Positions 32,114-40,685 of a stretch of DNA of 64,000 nt are shown here, piece by piece; positions within the stretch are counted from its first letter, which is position 1; every line of letters begins with the position of its first letter. The stretch is taken from assembly GCA_041752395.1 (NCBI GenBank), contig JBGSWN010000253.1, positions 1-64,000 of the forward strand. The letters are read 5' to 3'. Origin of the DNA: UBA6168 sp041752395 (lineage in GTDB: Bacteria; Bacteroidota; Bacteroidia; Chitinophagales; Saprospiraceae). Both the position numbers and the translations under genes were made by a program. The notes beneath the pieces were generated by a model that was not told the origin of the DNA, ran no database searches, and saw only the letters and a program-made list of their open reading frames with translations.

Positions 32114-34636
32114 ATGAAACCTAAAATGGCACATCTTATCATTGCAGGCATACTCACCTTCTTGCTGACCCCAGTTTTTTCGAAAGAACCACTTCATCCT
32201 CCAAAGAAGTCTGGGAATGCTCCGCAAACCGTCAACTTCCGCTCCGCCTGTACAACCGCACAAGCGCAAATTGACATGGACATCAACAACGTGCGGGCAA
32301 GGCTGCTCACAGGTGGTGATATGTGGTGGGACCGCAACGATGGAAAATATGTGGTACCAAAACCACTACCTGGCCAACCCGAGGTCTCCGCCATTTTTGC
32401 AGCAGGCATTTGGATGGGCGGCTTTGACAATGGTGGTAACCTGAAGACCGCTTGTCAGACCTATGGCAACAATAGTGGAAACAGCGATTACTGGCCAGGG
32501 CCACTTTCAAGCGAAGAAGGGATTACTGAATCCACTATCTGCAATAACTGGGATAGGCATTTTGAAGTGAAAGGTGCAGAAATTGAGCAGCACTTAATGC
32601 AATGGCAGCAATTTATTGACAAAGGCATATCCTATTTGGAATCAGAAATCCCATTGGGTGTGAAGGCTTGGCCAGGGCGGGGCAACCCCTATTTCGCTCA
32701 AATTTATGGTTTTGGCTTACCCAATACAGACCAAGGCCTAGCTCCTTTTGAGGATCAGGACGGCGATGGCAATTACGAGCCTTTGGATGGGGATTTTCCC
32801 ATCGTTGGAATGCGTGGTTGTGATTACCACCCCCAATTTCCCGACCAATTGATTTTCTGGATTTACAATGACGAAGGAAGCGGAGCTACACATAGTGAAA
32901 CACACGGAATCCCCATCCGCATGGAAGTTCATGCCACGGCCTTTGCTTATTCAACGCTCGACCCGTTGAACGACATGACTTTCCAACAGCATAAGTTCAT
33001 CAATCGGGCTCCTGAGGATATCGAGGAATTCTATTTCGCACTCTGGGTTGACCCTGATTTGGGTTGTTATAAGGACGATTTTATTGGGTGCGCACCAGAG
33101 CGGAACATGGCCTATTGGTACAATGCCGATGCAGAGGATGGCTTACCGGGTATTACGTGTGGTGATGTAAACACCTATGGCACCAATATCCCTGCCCTTG
33201 GGATTGATATTTTTCGTGGGCCATTGGATGAAAATGGGAATGAGCTGGGGATGTCAAGTTTCATGTATTTTGGAAATGGTGGCTTATGGGGAGGACCTCC
33301 AGGAATGGCTCCACCAGCCCAAGACATTGAGTTTTACCGTTATCTTTCAGGAAGATGGAAGGATGGGACCCACTTAACTTATGGCGGAGATGGCTACGAT
33401 CCAGTTAGCCTAAACTCAGTAAATTTTGCTTTTCCATCTACGCCCAACGACCCCAACGGCTGGTCCATGTGTCACCCTGGCCCTGAATTTCCGCAAGGCT
33501 TGCCAAGTTTCGACTGGAGTTTTGTACAATCCTGCGGCCCATCCACCCTCCAGCCCGGTGCCGTCAACGAACTCATTTTCGGGGTCGTGTTTGCCCCAAA
33601 TATTGACTACCCCTGTCCCGACCTCACCCGGCTTTTCGCTGCCGATGATTATGCACAGGCTTGGTTCGACAATTGTGATGTATTTCAGGAAGGTCCAGCT
33701 GCCCCAGATTTGGATTGGATTGCCGGGGATAGAGAAATCACGCTGATATTATCCAATATAGAGTGGTCAAACAATTGGCAAGAGCTTTTTGAAAGTGATG
33801 CCTTCGGACATTTCCTGGGAGCGGCTGATTCAAAATACCAGTTTGAAGGCTATTTGGTTTACCAGATGGCTGGGCCGGATGCTTCGTCTCGTGACAGGAA
33901 TGACACGACTAAAGCCCGTCTTGTCTTTCAGTGCGACAAGGAAAATGGATTCTCTAAACTGACCAATTGGCGGGCAGCGAAAAATCCCGACTATCAGTTA
34001 GCTCCGGGCATCGAGCAATTTATTTATACCCCAGTGGAAGAAATTATTGGGGAAAACAAAGGCATACAACACAGTTTTACACTCACCGAAAACCTGTTTG
34101 CCACTGGCAATGACCGCCGATTCATCAACCACTGCACCTATTACTACATGGCATTTGCCTATGCAGCAAATAACTACTTGGCTTTTGATACAATCACTGG
34201 GGTTGGTCAGCAAAAGATGTTTGTCATTGGCAAACAAAATCTTGGCCCTAACGGAGATGGCCTTTCAGGCTACGCCGTCATGCCCCGCCCTGCGCAGAGT
34301 GGGCTACTTGACAAGGTGCAAATCGTTCCAAACCCCTATTATCATTCCAACGCCTACGCCGATATTGATGGAAATGGTTTCTTGAAAATCATCAACCTGC
34401 CTGCCCAATGCGAAGTGAATATCTATAGTTTAAGCGGCAATTTGGTGCGGCATTTCAGCCGCAACGAGCAGCCCGGCCCACCAAATGGCACAGGGGTTAC
34501 GGAGCTACAAGCTTACCCCGACTTGGATTGGGACTTGACGAACACGGCTGGAAAGCCCGTGGCCAATGGCATCTACCTCGTACACATCCGTGCCGAAGGG
34601 GTGGGAGAGGTGACTTTGAAAGCGGTGATTCTTTAA
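32114..34636 (+). CDS. Secreted protein, shorter paralog of the 1365-residue protein
   Basis: The 840-residue protein has a signal peptide (MKPKMAHLIIAGILTFLLTP, then VFSKE). It follows its neighbour closely: FRSACTTAQAQIDMDINNVR, GGDMWWDRNDGKYVVPK, GGNLKTACQTYGNNSGNSD, DQDGDGNYEPLDGDFP, and a matching FlgD-like end from VQIVPNPYYHSNAY. The stretch corresponding to 28882-30432 of the neighbour is absent, and the two flanks join directly at about PRPAQSGLLDKVQ. It has lost the long C-terminal extension and ends VTLKAVIL. It lies behind a terminator, so it probably has its own promoter. Function is unknown. A single duplication followed by gain or loss of the middle domain is the likely history. 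Confidence 0.88.
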   Translation: MKPKMAHLIIAGILTFLLTPVFSKEPLHPPKKSGNAPQTVNFRSACTTAQAQIDMDINNVRARLLTGGDMWWDRNDGKYVVPKPLPGQPEVSAIFAAGIWMGGFDNGGNLKTACQTYGNNSGNSDYWPGPLSSEEGITESTICNNWDRHFEVKGAEIEQHLMQWQQFIDKGISYLESEIPLGVKAWPGRGNPYFAQIYGFGLPNTDQGLAPFEDQDGDGNYEPLDGDFPIVGMRGCDYHPQFPDQLIFWIYNDEGSGATHSETHGIPIRMEVHATAFAYSTLDPLNDMTFQQHKFINRAPEDIEEFYFALWVDPDLGCYKDDFIGCAPERNMAYWYNADAEDGLPGITCGDVNTYGTNIPALGIDIFRGPLDENGNELGMSSFMYFGNGGLWGGPPGMAPPAQDIEFYRYLSGRWKDGTHLTYGGDGYDPVSLNSVNFAFPSTPNDPNGWSMCHPGPEFPQGLPSFDWSFVQSCGPSTLQPGAVNELIFGVVFAPNIDYPCPDLTRLFAADDYAQAWFDNCDVFQEGPAAPDLDWIAGDREITLILSNIEWSNNWQELFESDAFGHFLGAADSKYQFEGYLVYQMAGPDASSRDRNDTTKARLVFQCDKENGFSKLTNWRAAKNPDYQLAPGIEQFIYTPVEEIIGENKGIQHSFTLTENLFATGNDRRFINHCTYYYMAFAYAANNYLAFDTITGVGQQKMFVIGKQNLGPNGDGLSGYAVMPRPAQSGLLDKVQIVPNPYYHSNAYADIDGNGFLKIINLPAQCEVNIYSLSGNLVRHFSRNEQPGPPNGTGVTELQAYPDLDWDLTNTAGKPVANGIYLVHIRAEGVGEVTLKAVIL

Positions 34637-34640
34637 GTTT

Positions 34641-34765
34641 GCAGTTCGACAGTGGGCAGTTGGCAGTCAGGGTGCAGTTTGGTAGTCATTAAGTCTTTTG
34701 CCGTTCATCACGGTGCTGACTAAGCAACTGTCGAAATGACTGCCAACTGCAAACTGTCGAACTGT
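34641..34765. repeat. Long imperfect inverted repeat between convergent genes
   Basis: The 29 bases at 34641-34669 match the reverse complement of 34737-34765 at 25 positions, with an exact 13-base core CAGTTGGCAGTCA / TGACTGCCAACTG. The arms contain the short word CAGTT repeatedly. The 67-base centre holds no gene. The position between convergent genes suits a bidirectional terminator. Confidence 0.75.
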
Positions 34766-34770
34766 CGAAC

Positions 34771-35967
34771 TCAAATGGTCTCCGTCTGAACCAATTCCCC
34801 AGTTGCCTTCACTTTCAGCAACAACTTCCGGTTGCCATCAGGCAAAATCTCCTCTTTCAACAGCCAGTGGTCGGCGTCGTATTCCACTTCTTTTTGAACC
34901 TGAACTGCTTCGTCGGGAAGCCCTCGCCATTCCTTCAGCGTAATGGGTTCCCATTGCTTCGATTTTGCGGAGCGATAGGCGGTATCCATAATTTCATTCA
35001 CCACGTAGCCATCGTAAAATGACTCCATGGGCTGCTTGCCCTGTTCCATCGAGTTCAGCATGTCGGTGAACATGTGGTTGTAGCCGAGGTCGTTTACCTC
35101 GTCACCAACTGGGAAGAGCCAGCCGCTCGCCGATTCTGCTTTCTCCGCCACGTAGCCTGACTGACCGGGGGCGGTGAACATCTCGAAGCCGGTTCTAAGA
35201 AAATTATTCAACCAAATAGTGCCTTCCGTCCCCATCACCTCATCCCGCAAATCCATGCCGCCTCGGAATGCCCAACTCACTTCAAATTGACCGATGGCGC
35301 CATTCGCATATTTCACCAAACCGATAGCGTGGTCTTCGGCATCAATCGGTTTCACCTGCGTATCGGCCCAGCACATGACCTCGACAGGGCGCACGTTTTT
35401 GCCAATAAAAGTTCGGGCAATCTCGATGCAATGGCAACCTAGGTCAACGAGTGCGCCGCCGCCAGCCAGTTTCATGTCCCAAAACCAAGGGCTGTGTGGG
35501 CCGGGGTGCGTCTCCCGTGATTTCGCCCAAAGTACCCGACCGATGGCGCCGTTGCGGACACTTTCGGTGGCTTTCAAATTCTTCGGAGTGTAAACAAGGT
35601 CTTCCAGATAGCCCCCGAAAACCCCAGCTTTTTCAATGGCTTGCACCATTTTCCAAGCTTCTTCCCCTGTTCGAGCGAGGGGCTTGGTGCACATCACGGC
35701 CTTCCCAGCAGCGGCAGCAGCTTCGGCGGCTTCAAGGTGCTGGTAATTGCGCAAGCCGATGCAAACAATATCCACATCGGGGTGATTGACAGCCTCGTGC
35801 AGGTCGTTCGTCCAGTGTGGAATATTGTGCTTTGCAGCGAAAGGTTCGGCCCGCTCCGGGGTGGTGGAGTAGGCCATGATGACCCGGTCACGGCTGCGCT
35901 GGCCGTGGAGGGCGGAGATGTAAAAATCGGCGATGAAGCCGGTGCCGAGCATTGCGATGTTTGCCAT
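34771..35967 (-). CDS. Gfo/Idh/MocA family NAD(P)-dependent oxidoreductase
   Basis: The 398-residue protein opens with a Rossmann motif (MANIAMLGTGFIADFYISAL). The family motif CTKPLARTGEEAW, with the catalytic Lys, lies near residue 95. GGGALVDLGCHCIEIARTF has the conserved Asp and His of the substrate domain. There is no signal peptide, so it is cytoplasmic. Family members oxidise or reduce sugars, inositols and related compounds; the substrate is not readable. It lies opposite a glycosyltransferase gene, with a repeat-rich spacer between the two starts. Confidence 0.92.
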   Translation of the reverse strand: MANIAMLGTGFIADFYISALHGQRSRDRVIMAYSTTPERAEPFAAKHNIPHWTNDLHEAVNHPDVDIVCIGLRNYQHLEAAEAAAAAGKAVMCTKPLARTGEEAWKMVQAIEKAGVFGGYLEDLVYTPKNLKATESVRNGAIGRVLWAKSRETHPGPHSPWFWDMKLAGGGALVDLGCHCIEIARTFIGKNVRPVEVMCWADTQVKPIDAEDHAIGLVKYANGAIGQFEVSWAFRGGMDLRDEVMGTEGTIWLNNFLRTGFEMFTAPGQSGYVAEKAESASGWLFPVGDEVNDLGYNHMFTDMLNSMEQGKQPMESFYDGYVVNEIMDTAYRSAKSKQWEPITLKEWRGLPDEAVQVQKEVEYDADHWLLKEEILPDGNRKLLLKVKATGELVQTETI

Positions 35968-35975
35968 TTATTAAG

Positions 35976-36005
35976 ATTGTTGAATTGTTTTATTGTTGAA
36001 TTGTT
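35976..36005. repeat. Two direct copies of ATTGTTGAATTGTT
   Basis: The 14-base word is at 35976-35989 and 35992-36005. The same word begins the left arm of the inverted repeat at 48527, so this spacer motif is dispersed within the window. Confidence 0.8.
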
Positions 36006-36093
36006 GGCGGGACAGGCGAGTGCCAAGCCTTTTTCAGCGCTCAAATTACAAACTGCCGGAAATCCCACGCATTTTTGCCGTAAAAATTCCTGC

Positions 36094-36888
36094 ATGGCCC
36101 AAAATTCTCAATTCTCAATTCTCAATTCTCAATTCTCCGCTGTCGTCATCAGCCAAAACGAAGCTCGCACCATTGGACAGTGTGTGGCGGCGCTTCGCAA
36201 AGTCTGTGACGAAGTGCTGGTATTGGATAGCCAAAGTACGGACGGGACGATTGAGATTTGTGAAAAACTGGGCGCTAAAGTAGTTCAACAGGAGTGGTTT
36301 GGCTTTTCAAAAACCAAGAACCTCGGCAACCAAATGGCCACCAACCGCTGGGTCCTTTCGATTGATTCCGATGAAGTGCTTTCCGATGAATTGATTGGAA
36401 CTTTGAAAACCCTGAACCCTGAAACTGGCAAAGTGTACGCACTGGATCGCCTGACGGAATACGATGGGAAATGGGTGCATCACAGCGGCTGGTATCCTGA
36501 GTGGAAAACACGACTTTTCGATAAAAGTCAAGTTGAATGGCAAGGTGATTTTGTACATGAAACTTTGAAAATACCCGCTGATTATCAGGTAGTTAGGTTG
36601 AAAGGTAGATTGTTCCACTTTTCTTTCAAGGATGCGGATGACCACCTTCGTCGCTTGGAAAAATATGCTCGACTAGGTGCCGAGGAGCAGTTTGCCGCAG
36701 GCAAAAAAGTGACTTTTGTGAAACGGTATTTTGCGCCAGCGGCAAGGTTCGTGCGTGGTTTTTTTATCAAAAAAGGTTTTCTGGATGGAAAAATTGGCCT
36801 TGAAATATGCCGCCGGGAAGCAGCGATGGTGAGGCGTCGGTATGAGATTTTGGAGGAGCTTTGGGAAAAGGCTGGCGAGGCTAGATGA
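36094..36888 (+). CDS. Glycosyltransferase family 2
   Basis: The 264-residue protein starts at ATG 36094; upstream in-frame codons lie inside the divergent oxidoreductase gene. The GT-A fold is clear: SAVVISQNEARTIGQCVAAL at the N-terminus, VLDSQSTDGT, and SIDSDEVLSDEL with the DxD metal site. WYPEWKTRLFDK and GDFVHETL are typical of the LPS/beta-1,4-glucosyltransferase WaaE/KdtX-like subgroup. It probably adds a sugar to lipopolysaccharide core or a similar glycolipid at the inner membrane. Codons 4-14 are encoded by a seven-base tandem repeat, so the reading frame could switch on and off by slippage. Confidence 0.9.
   Translation: MAQNSQFSILNSQFSAVVISQNEARTIGQCVAALRKVCDEVLVLDSQSTDGTIEICEKLGAKVVQQEWFGFSKTKNLGNQMATNRWVLSIDSDEVLSDELIGTLKTLNPETGKVYALDRLTEYDGKWVHHSGWYPEWKTRLFDKSQVEWQGDFVHETLKIPADYQVVRLKGRLFHFSFKDADDHLRRLEKYARLGAEEQFAAGKKVTFVKRYFAPAARFVRGFFIKKGFLDGKIGLEICRREAAMVRRRYEILEELWEKAGEAR
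36104..36137 (+). repeat. Seven-base tandem repeat inside the glycosyltransferase start
   Basis: ATTCTCA is repeated four times without error (36104-36131), plus six bases of a fifth copy. The unit length is not a multiple of three, so gain or loss of one unit would shift the reading frame ten or so codons after the ATG. Confidence 0.85.
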
Positions 36889-36906
36889 AAAATTTAGTAC
36901 ATCGGC

Positions 36907-36914
36907 TATCTTTG
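36907..36914 (+). promoter_or_regulatory. Candidate -7 box of the GGGP synthase gene
   Basis: TATCTTTG matches TAnnTTTG, 18 bases before the start codon at 36933. It sits in the spacer after the glycosyltransferase gene, so the synthase may have its own start of transcription. Confidence 0.45.
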
Positions 36915-36932
36915 CCCAACAACCACTCACTT

Positions 36933-37682
36933 ATGACCAATATCCTTGACCAATTGCAACAAGCCAAAACCGATGGCCAGAAGAAGTTTGTCGTGCTGAT
37001 TGACCCCGACAAAGTGCGCCTCGGCAACATGGACAAAGTGCTCGACCTGGCCGTGGAAGCTAAGGTTGACTACTTTTTTATCGGCGGTAGCCTCATCGTC
37101 AACAACGCCCTCGACCAGTGCTTGCTGGCCATCAAGGAACGCTGCCACATCCCCATGATTCTCTTCCCCGGCAGCTCGCTCCAGCTCAGTTACAAGGCCG
37201 ATGCTATCTTGTTTCTCTCCCTCATTTCTGGTCGAAATCCCGATTTGCTCATCGGCAACCATGTCATCGCAGCGCCGTATCTCAAGCTCAGCCCCCTCGA
37301 AATCATGCCCACCGGCTACATGCTCATGGACGGCGGCGCACCCACTTCCGTGCTCTACATGAGCAACACCCGACCCATCCCCACGCACAAGGACGACATC
37401 GCCGTTTGCACTGCCATGGCAGGCGAAATGCTCGGCCTCCGACTGATGTACATGGACGCCGGAAGTGGTGCACAAGTGCCTGTGCCTGAGCATATTATCG
37501 AATCGGTGAGCGGTGCGTTGAGTATCCCGTTAATCGTTGGTGGAGGTATCCGCACGCCTGAAAAAGCGGCGGCGAATGTGGCCGCAGGTGCCGATGTGAT
37601 TGTGGTGGGAAATGCCATTGAGAAAGACCCCGGCCTGGTTCGGGAAATGGCGGCGGCGGTGCACCAACACCAACTTGTTTAG
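36933..37682 (+). CDS. Geranylgeranylglyceryl phosphate synthase family protein
   Basis: This 249-residue TIM-barrel enzyme joins glycerol-1-phosphate to a polyprenyl diphosphate, the first ether-lipid step of archaea; Bacteroidota have a group II version. Motifs are FVVLIDPDKVRLGNM, YFFIGGSLIVNNALDQ, ILFPGSSLQLSYKADAILFL, PTGYMLMDGGAPTSV and IVGGGIRTPEKA (phosphate binding). The start at 36933 gives the usual family length; an ATG at 36885 overlaps the glycosyltransferase gene. Its product in bacteria is little studied. There is no glycerol-1-phosphate dehydrogenase next to it. Confidence 0.9.
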   Translation: MTNILDQLQQAKTDGQKKFVVLIDPDKVRLGNMDKVLDLAVEAKVDYFFIGGSLIVNNALDQCLLAIKERCHIPMILFPGSSLQLSYKADAILFLSLISGRNPDLLIGNHVIAAPYLKLSPLEIMPTGYMLMDGGAPTSVLYMSNTRPIPTHKDDIAVCTAMAGEMLGLRLMYMDAGSGAQVPVPEHIIESVSGALSIPLIVGGGIRTPEKAAANVAAGADVIVVGNAIEKDPGLVREMAAAVHQHQLV

Positions 37683-37690
37683 TCTGAAAA

Positions 37691-38380
37691 TCACTGGATC
37701 GCCGCCCGGTGGATGCCCTTTGAATAGGAGCGTTTTATCAATCCCACAATTTTTTTATAAGCCGATTTTTCGTTCGCAAAATCAACCTCCGTCACGTCAA
37801 TGATGAGGATGGGCAGCTCATTTTCTGATTTAAAATAATTGAAATAGGCTTCCTGCAAGGATTGTAGGTATTCCTGCTTGATGTTTGCCTCGATTTCCCG
37901 CCCTCTTTTCTGGATGTTTTTCACAAGGTCGGGTACCGAACGGTGCAGGTAAACCAGCAGGTCCGGTTTGCGGAATGCAGAATTGAGGGTATGGAAAAGC
38001 CGTTGGAAAAGGCGGTATTCTTCGTCGTTCAAGTTGTTTTTGGCGAACAACAAGGTTTTGATGAAAAAATAATCCGAGAGGATGAGTTGGGGGAAAAGCT
38101 CCCGTTGCGACAGCGGCTCCTGCAATTGCTTGTGCCGTTCGGTCATGAAAAACAGCTCGACCGGGAAGGCGTAGCGCTCTGGATTTTTATAAAATTCCGG
38201 TAAAAAAGGATTGTCTGTGAATTGCTCCAAAATCAATCGGCAACCAAAATCTTCCTCCAACATCTTGCAGAGGGTCGTTTTTCCAGTGCCGATGTTTCCT
38301 TCCACTGCGATAAAACTGTGTGGAAAAGGATTCATATCAGCTGGGTTTCGGTAATATGGCGTGAGCTTTTCGCTTTTCAT
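37691..38380 (-). CDS. Deoxynucleoside kinase
   Basis: The protein has 229 residues from 38380, or 214 from the ATG at 38335, which begins directly before the nucleotide-binding loop (SFIAVEGNIGTGKTTLCKML). It phosphorylates deoxynucleosides for salvage. Further family marks are LILEQFTDNPFLPEFYKNP (the conserved Glu), PVELFFMTERHKQL and VYLHRSVPDLVKNIQKRGRE. It follows folK on the same strand with a 17-base gap, a pairing common in Bacteroidota. It converges on the GGGP synthase gene with only 8 bases between the stop codons. Confidence 0.92.
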   Translation of the reverse strand: MKSEKLTPYYRNPADMNPFPHSFIAVEGNIGTGKTTLCKMLEEDFGCRLILEQFTDNPFLPEFYKNPERYAFPVELFFMTERHKQLQEPLSQRELFPQLILSDYFFIKTLLFAKNNLNDEEYRLFQRLFHTLNSAFRKPDLLVYLHRSVPDLVKNIQKRGREIEANIKQEYLQSLQEAYFNYFKSENELPILIIDVTEVDFANEKSAYKKIVGLIKRSYSKGIHRAAIQ

Positions 38381-38397
38381 TCGATAAAAAATACAAG

Positions 38398-38904
38398 TTA
38401 AATAGATTCTATTTCGTCCAACATGACCACATCAAGGTTGTCTTTGCTGTCCTCGTACAATTCTTCAATGGTTTTTTTCAAAACGGGATGCAGCTTATTT
38501 GGGGCAATTTCCAGCATGGGTACCAAGGCAAAATTCCGCTCGTGAAGTTGGGGGTGGGGTAGGGTTAACTCCTTGGTATTCAATGTTTTGGCATCGTAAA
38601 ACAGGATGTCAACATCAATGGTTCGAGCGCCCCATTTGTCATCACGCTGGCGTCCCAATTTTTTTTCGATGAAAAAAATCGCCTCCAAAACTTCCATCGG
38701 TTTCAGGCCGGTGGCCACTTCGAGAGCCTGGTTGAGGAAGTCGGGCTGGTCGGGCTTGCCCCACGGCTGGGTTTCGTAGCGGCTGGACGCTTTGACCACA
38801 GTGCCGATTTTTTCACCAATCAGTTTTCTCGCTGCCGCAAGGTTTGCGGAGCGGTCGCCGAGGTTGCCGCCGATGAGCAAATGGGTTTTATGTTGCTTAG
38901 TCAT
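38398..38904 (-). CDS. folK: 2-amino-4-hydroxy-6-hydroxymethyldihydropteridine pyrophosphokinase
   Basis: The 168-residue enzyme transfers pyrophosphate from ATP to hydroxymethyl-dihydropterin in folate synthesis. The start at 38904 begins MTKQHKTHLLIGGNLGDRSA, where HPPK proteins normally begin; the longer frame from 39063 adds 53 residues without family character. SSRYETQPWGKPDQPDFLNQ, FFIEKKLGRQRDDKWGARTI and DVDILFYDAKTL are the conserved motifs, including the metal-binding Asp pair. HPQLHERNFALVPMLEIAP closes the domain. It is probably co-transcribed with the deoxynucleoside kinase. Confidence 0.95.
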   Translation of the reverse strand: MTKQHKTHLLIGGNLGDRSANLAAARKLIGEKIGTVVKASSRYETQPWGKPDQPDFLNQALEVATGLKPMEVLEAIFFIEKKLGRQRDDKWGARTIDVDILFYDAKTLNTKELTLPHPQLHERNFALVPMLEIAPNKLHPVLKKTIEELYEDSKDNLDVVMLDEIESI

Positions 38905-39139
38905 GATTCGCAAATGTAATCCAACCTTTCTTAAATCCCTGCCTAGACTTCTATGATGTTGACCAAAATTTAGCTTGTCCACCGCAAAATAAATTGCTGA
39001 AAGCATAGTATTTACTGCCATTGCGACAAATTTGAAAGTCTTTGCGACGCTTTTGATAACCACTCTCCCTGCCTCGCCACCACCTTTGCATCATGCTTTT
39101 TGAACAAAAATCTTTCACCAAAATCAAATAAAAACTAAC

Positions 39140-40093
39140 ATGAAAAAATTCTTAAAAATTCTTGGAATCTTGATTGGCATCATGGTATTGGCCATCGCTG
39201 GCACAGCGGCATGGGTTAGCCTGACGGATGTTCCGACACATGAAACTAAAAACTTGGACATCCAAATCCCAACAGACAGCCTTTCCATTGCAAATGGGGC
39301 AAAAATAGCCCGAACCGTCTGCGCTTACTGCCACCAGGGCGAAAGCGGAAAGCTTGATGGGCGGCTATTTTCCCCAGAAAGTGAGGGCTTCGGTGATATC
39401 TGGTCTGGCAACCTCACCCACCACCCAACGGCTGGGCTCGGAAGGTACAAAGATGGTGAAATCGCTTACTTGCTCCGCACAGGCATTAAACGGGATGGCA
39501 AGCTGGCCGGGCCATTCATGTTCTTCCCCAACCTTTCCGACCAGGATTTGGCTGCGGTAATTGCCTTCCTTCGCTCCGATGCGCCAGAGGTGCAGCCGTC
39601 GGAAGTTGTGCGCTCATCCAAATTTTCGTTCTTGGCAAAAGCCCTGATAAAGTTCGGTGCCTTCAACCCTTTGGACTATGATGCCAACCCCCGTTTGGCC
39701 CCGCCAGCAACTGACCAAGTTGCCTTTGGCCGCTATTTGGCCACGGCCCGATACGACTGTGCGAGTTGCCATTCGGCCAGTTTTGAGACCAACAATATTC
39801 TGGAACCTGAAAAGTCGCCCGGCTACCTTGCCGGAGGCAACCCGATAGCCGACCAAGAATTCAACCACATTCCTTCCCGCAACATCACCCCGCACCCGGA
39901 GCATGGAATCGGAAAATGGAGCAAGGAACAGTTTGTAGCTGCCGTCAGGTCGGGCATCCGACCTGATGGGAAAGCGATGAGCACTGCCATGCCACGCTTC
40001 GTGCTGCAGGATTCCGTGGAAATCAATGCCATTTGGGCCTACTTGCAAACGGTGCCAGCCATGGAAACCACCGTTGCGAAGGCAAGCCATTAA
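39140..40093 (+). CDS. Dihaem cytochrome c
   Basis: The 317-residue protein has an N-terminal membrane anchor or signal (FLKILGILIGIMVLAIAGTA) and two haem-binding sites: CAYCH near residue 60 and CASCH near residue 207. The likely sixth ligands are Met residues in PFMFFPNLSDQDL and in AMSTAMPRFVL. The two halves are of similar size, each with RDGKLAGP.MFFP/RPDGKAMS-like segments, so they arose by duplication. It should pass electrons in the periplasm, much like the cytochrome subunit of membrane alcohol or sugar dehydrogenases. It is followed by an NTF2-like protein and a small membrane protein in the same direction. Confidence 0.9.
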   Translation: MKKFLKILGILIGIMVLAIAGTAAWVSLTDVPTHETKNLDIQIPTDSLSIANGAKIARTVCAYCHQGESGKLDGRLFSPESEGFGDIWSGNLTHHPTAGLGRYKDGEIAYLLRTGIKRDGKLAGPFMFFPNLSDQDLAAVIAFLRSDAPEVQPSEVVRSSKFSFLAKALIKFGAFNPLDYDANPRLAPPATDQVAFGRYLATARYDCASCHSASFETNNILEPEKSPGYLAGGNPIADQEFNHIPSRNITPHPEHGIGKWSKEQFVAAVRSGIRPDGKAMSTAMPRFVLQDSVEINAIWAYLQTVPAMETTVAKASH

Positions 40094-40140
40094 TCAATCA
40101 ATTTCAACCATAATTTTTTTCACCATTAAATTTTCAATCA

Positions 40141-40614
40141 ATGAAAACGACAATTTTTAGTTTCATCCTTCTTTTTTCTTTCAGCTTGGTTACCCAAAAT
40201 GCCTCGGCGCAGGCCGACAACCAAGCTACCTTCGAGGCGTATTTGAAAACAATTTACACTGCCTACGAGAGTGGCAACAGCGATGCGATGTGGGCTTACT
40301 ACACCGAAAAGGCTTCCGAAATTTCACCTGATGGACGACTCGCAACTGGCAAAGCCGAGCTTAAAGCGGGCTGGGATGAGTTCATGAAAATGGTGGACAG
40401 CAAGCCGACTTTTACTTACAAACTGACTTCATGGCGGCTCATTACGCCTGATGTGGCCATCCTGACTTGGGATTCTATGGCGGACATAAAAATCCAAGGA
40501 CAACAGGTGGGCGGCCCGTCCACCGACATGGTTGTTTTGCACGAAATCAATGGCAAATGGATGATTGAATTTGATGGAATGACGCCCGTGATGCAGCTGC
40601 CAGCTGGGAATTGA
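40141..40614 (+). CDS. Exported NTF2-like (SnoaL/DUF4440) protein
   Basis: This 157-residue protein has a signal peptide (MKTTIFSFILLFSFSLVTQN, then ASAQ). The single NTF2-like domain shows YLKTIYTAYESGNSDAMWAYY, EISPDGRLATGKAELKAGWD and VVLHEINGKWMIEFDGMTP, the pattern of SnoaL-like/DUF4440 proteins. Members bind small hydrophobic ligands or act as isomerases. No catalytic residue can be assigned. It lies 47 bases after the cytochrome c gene and is probably in the same operon. Confidence 0.8.
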   Translation: MKTTIFSFILLFSFSLVTQNASAQADNQATFEAYLKTIYTAYESGNSDAMWAYYTEKASEISPDGRLATGKAELKAGWDEFMKMVDSKPTFTYKLTSWRLITPDVAILTWDSMADIKIQGQQVGGPSTDMVVLHEINGKWMIEFDGMTPVMQLPAGN

Positions 40615-40685
40615 CGGCTAAATGAACAGCGGGCAGACCTTGATTCAGGCTTGCCGAACTTTTTTTACCAATAAAATTTTCAATC

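Noticed and set aside
36885..36932. Upstream start for GGGP synthase
   Set aside because: The 16 extra residues overlap the glycosyltransferase end and contain the -7 box; the usual family start is at 36933.
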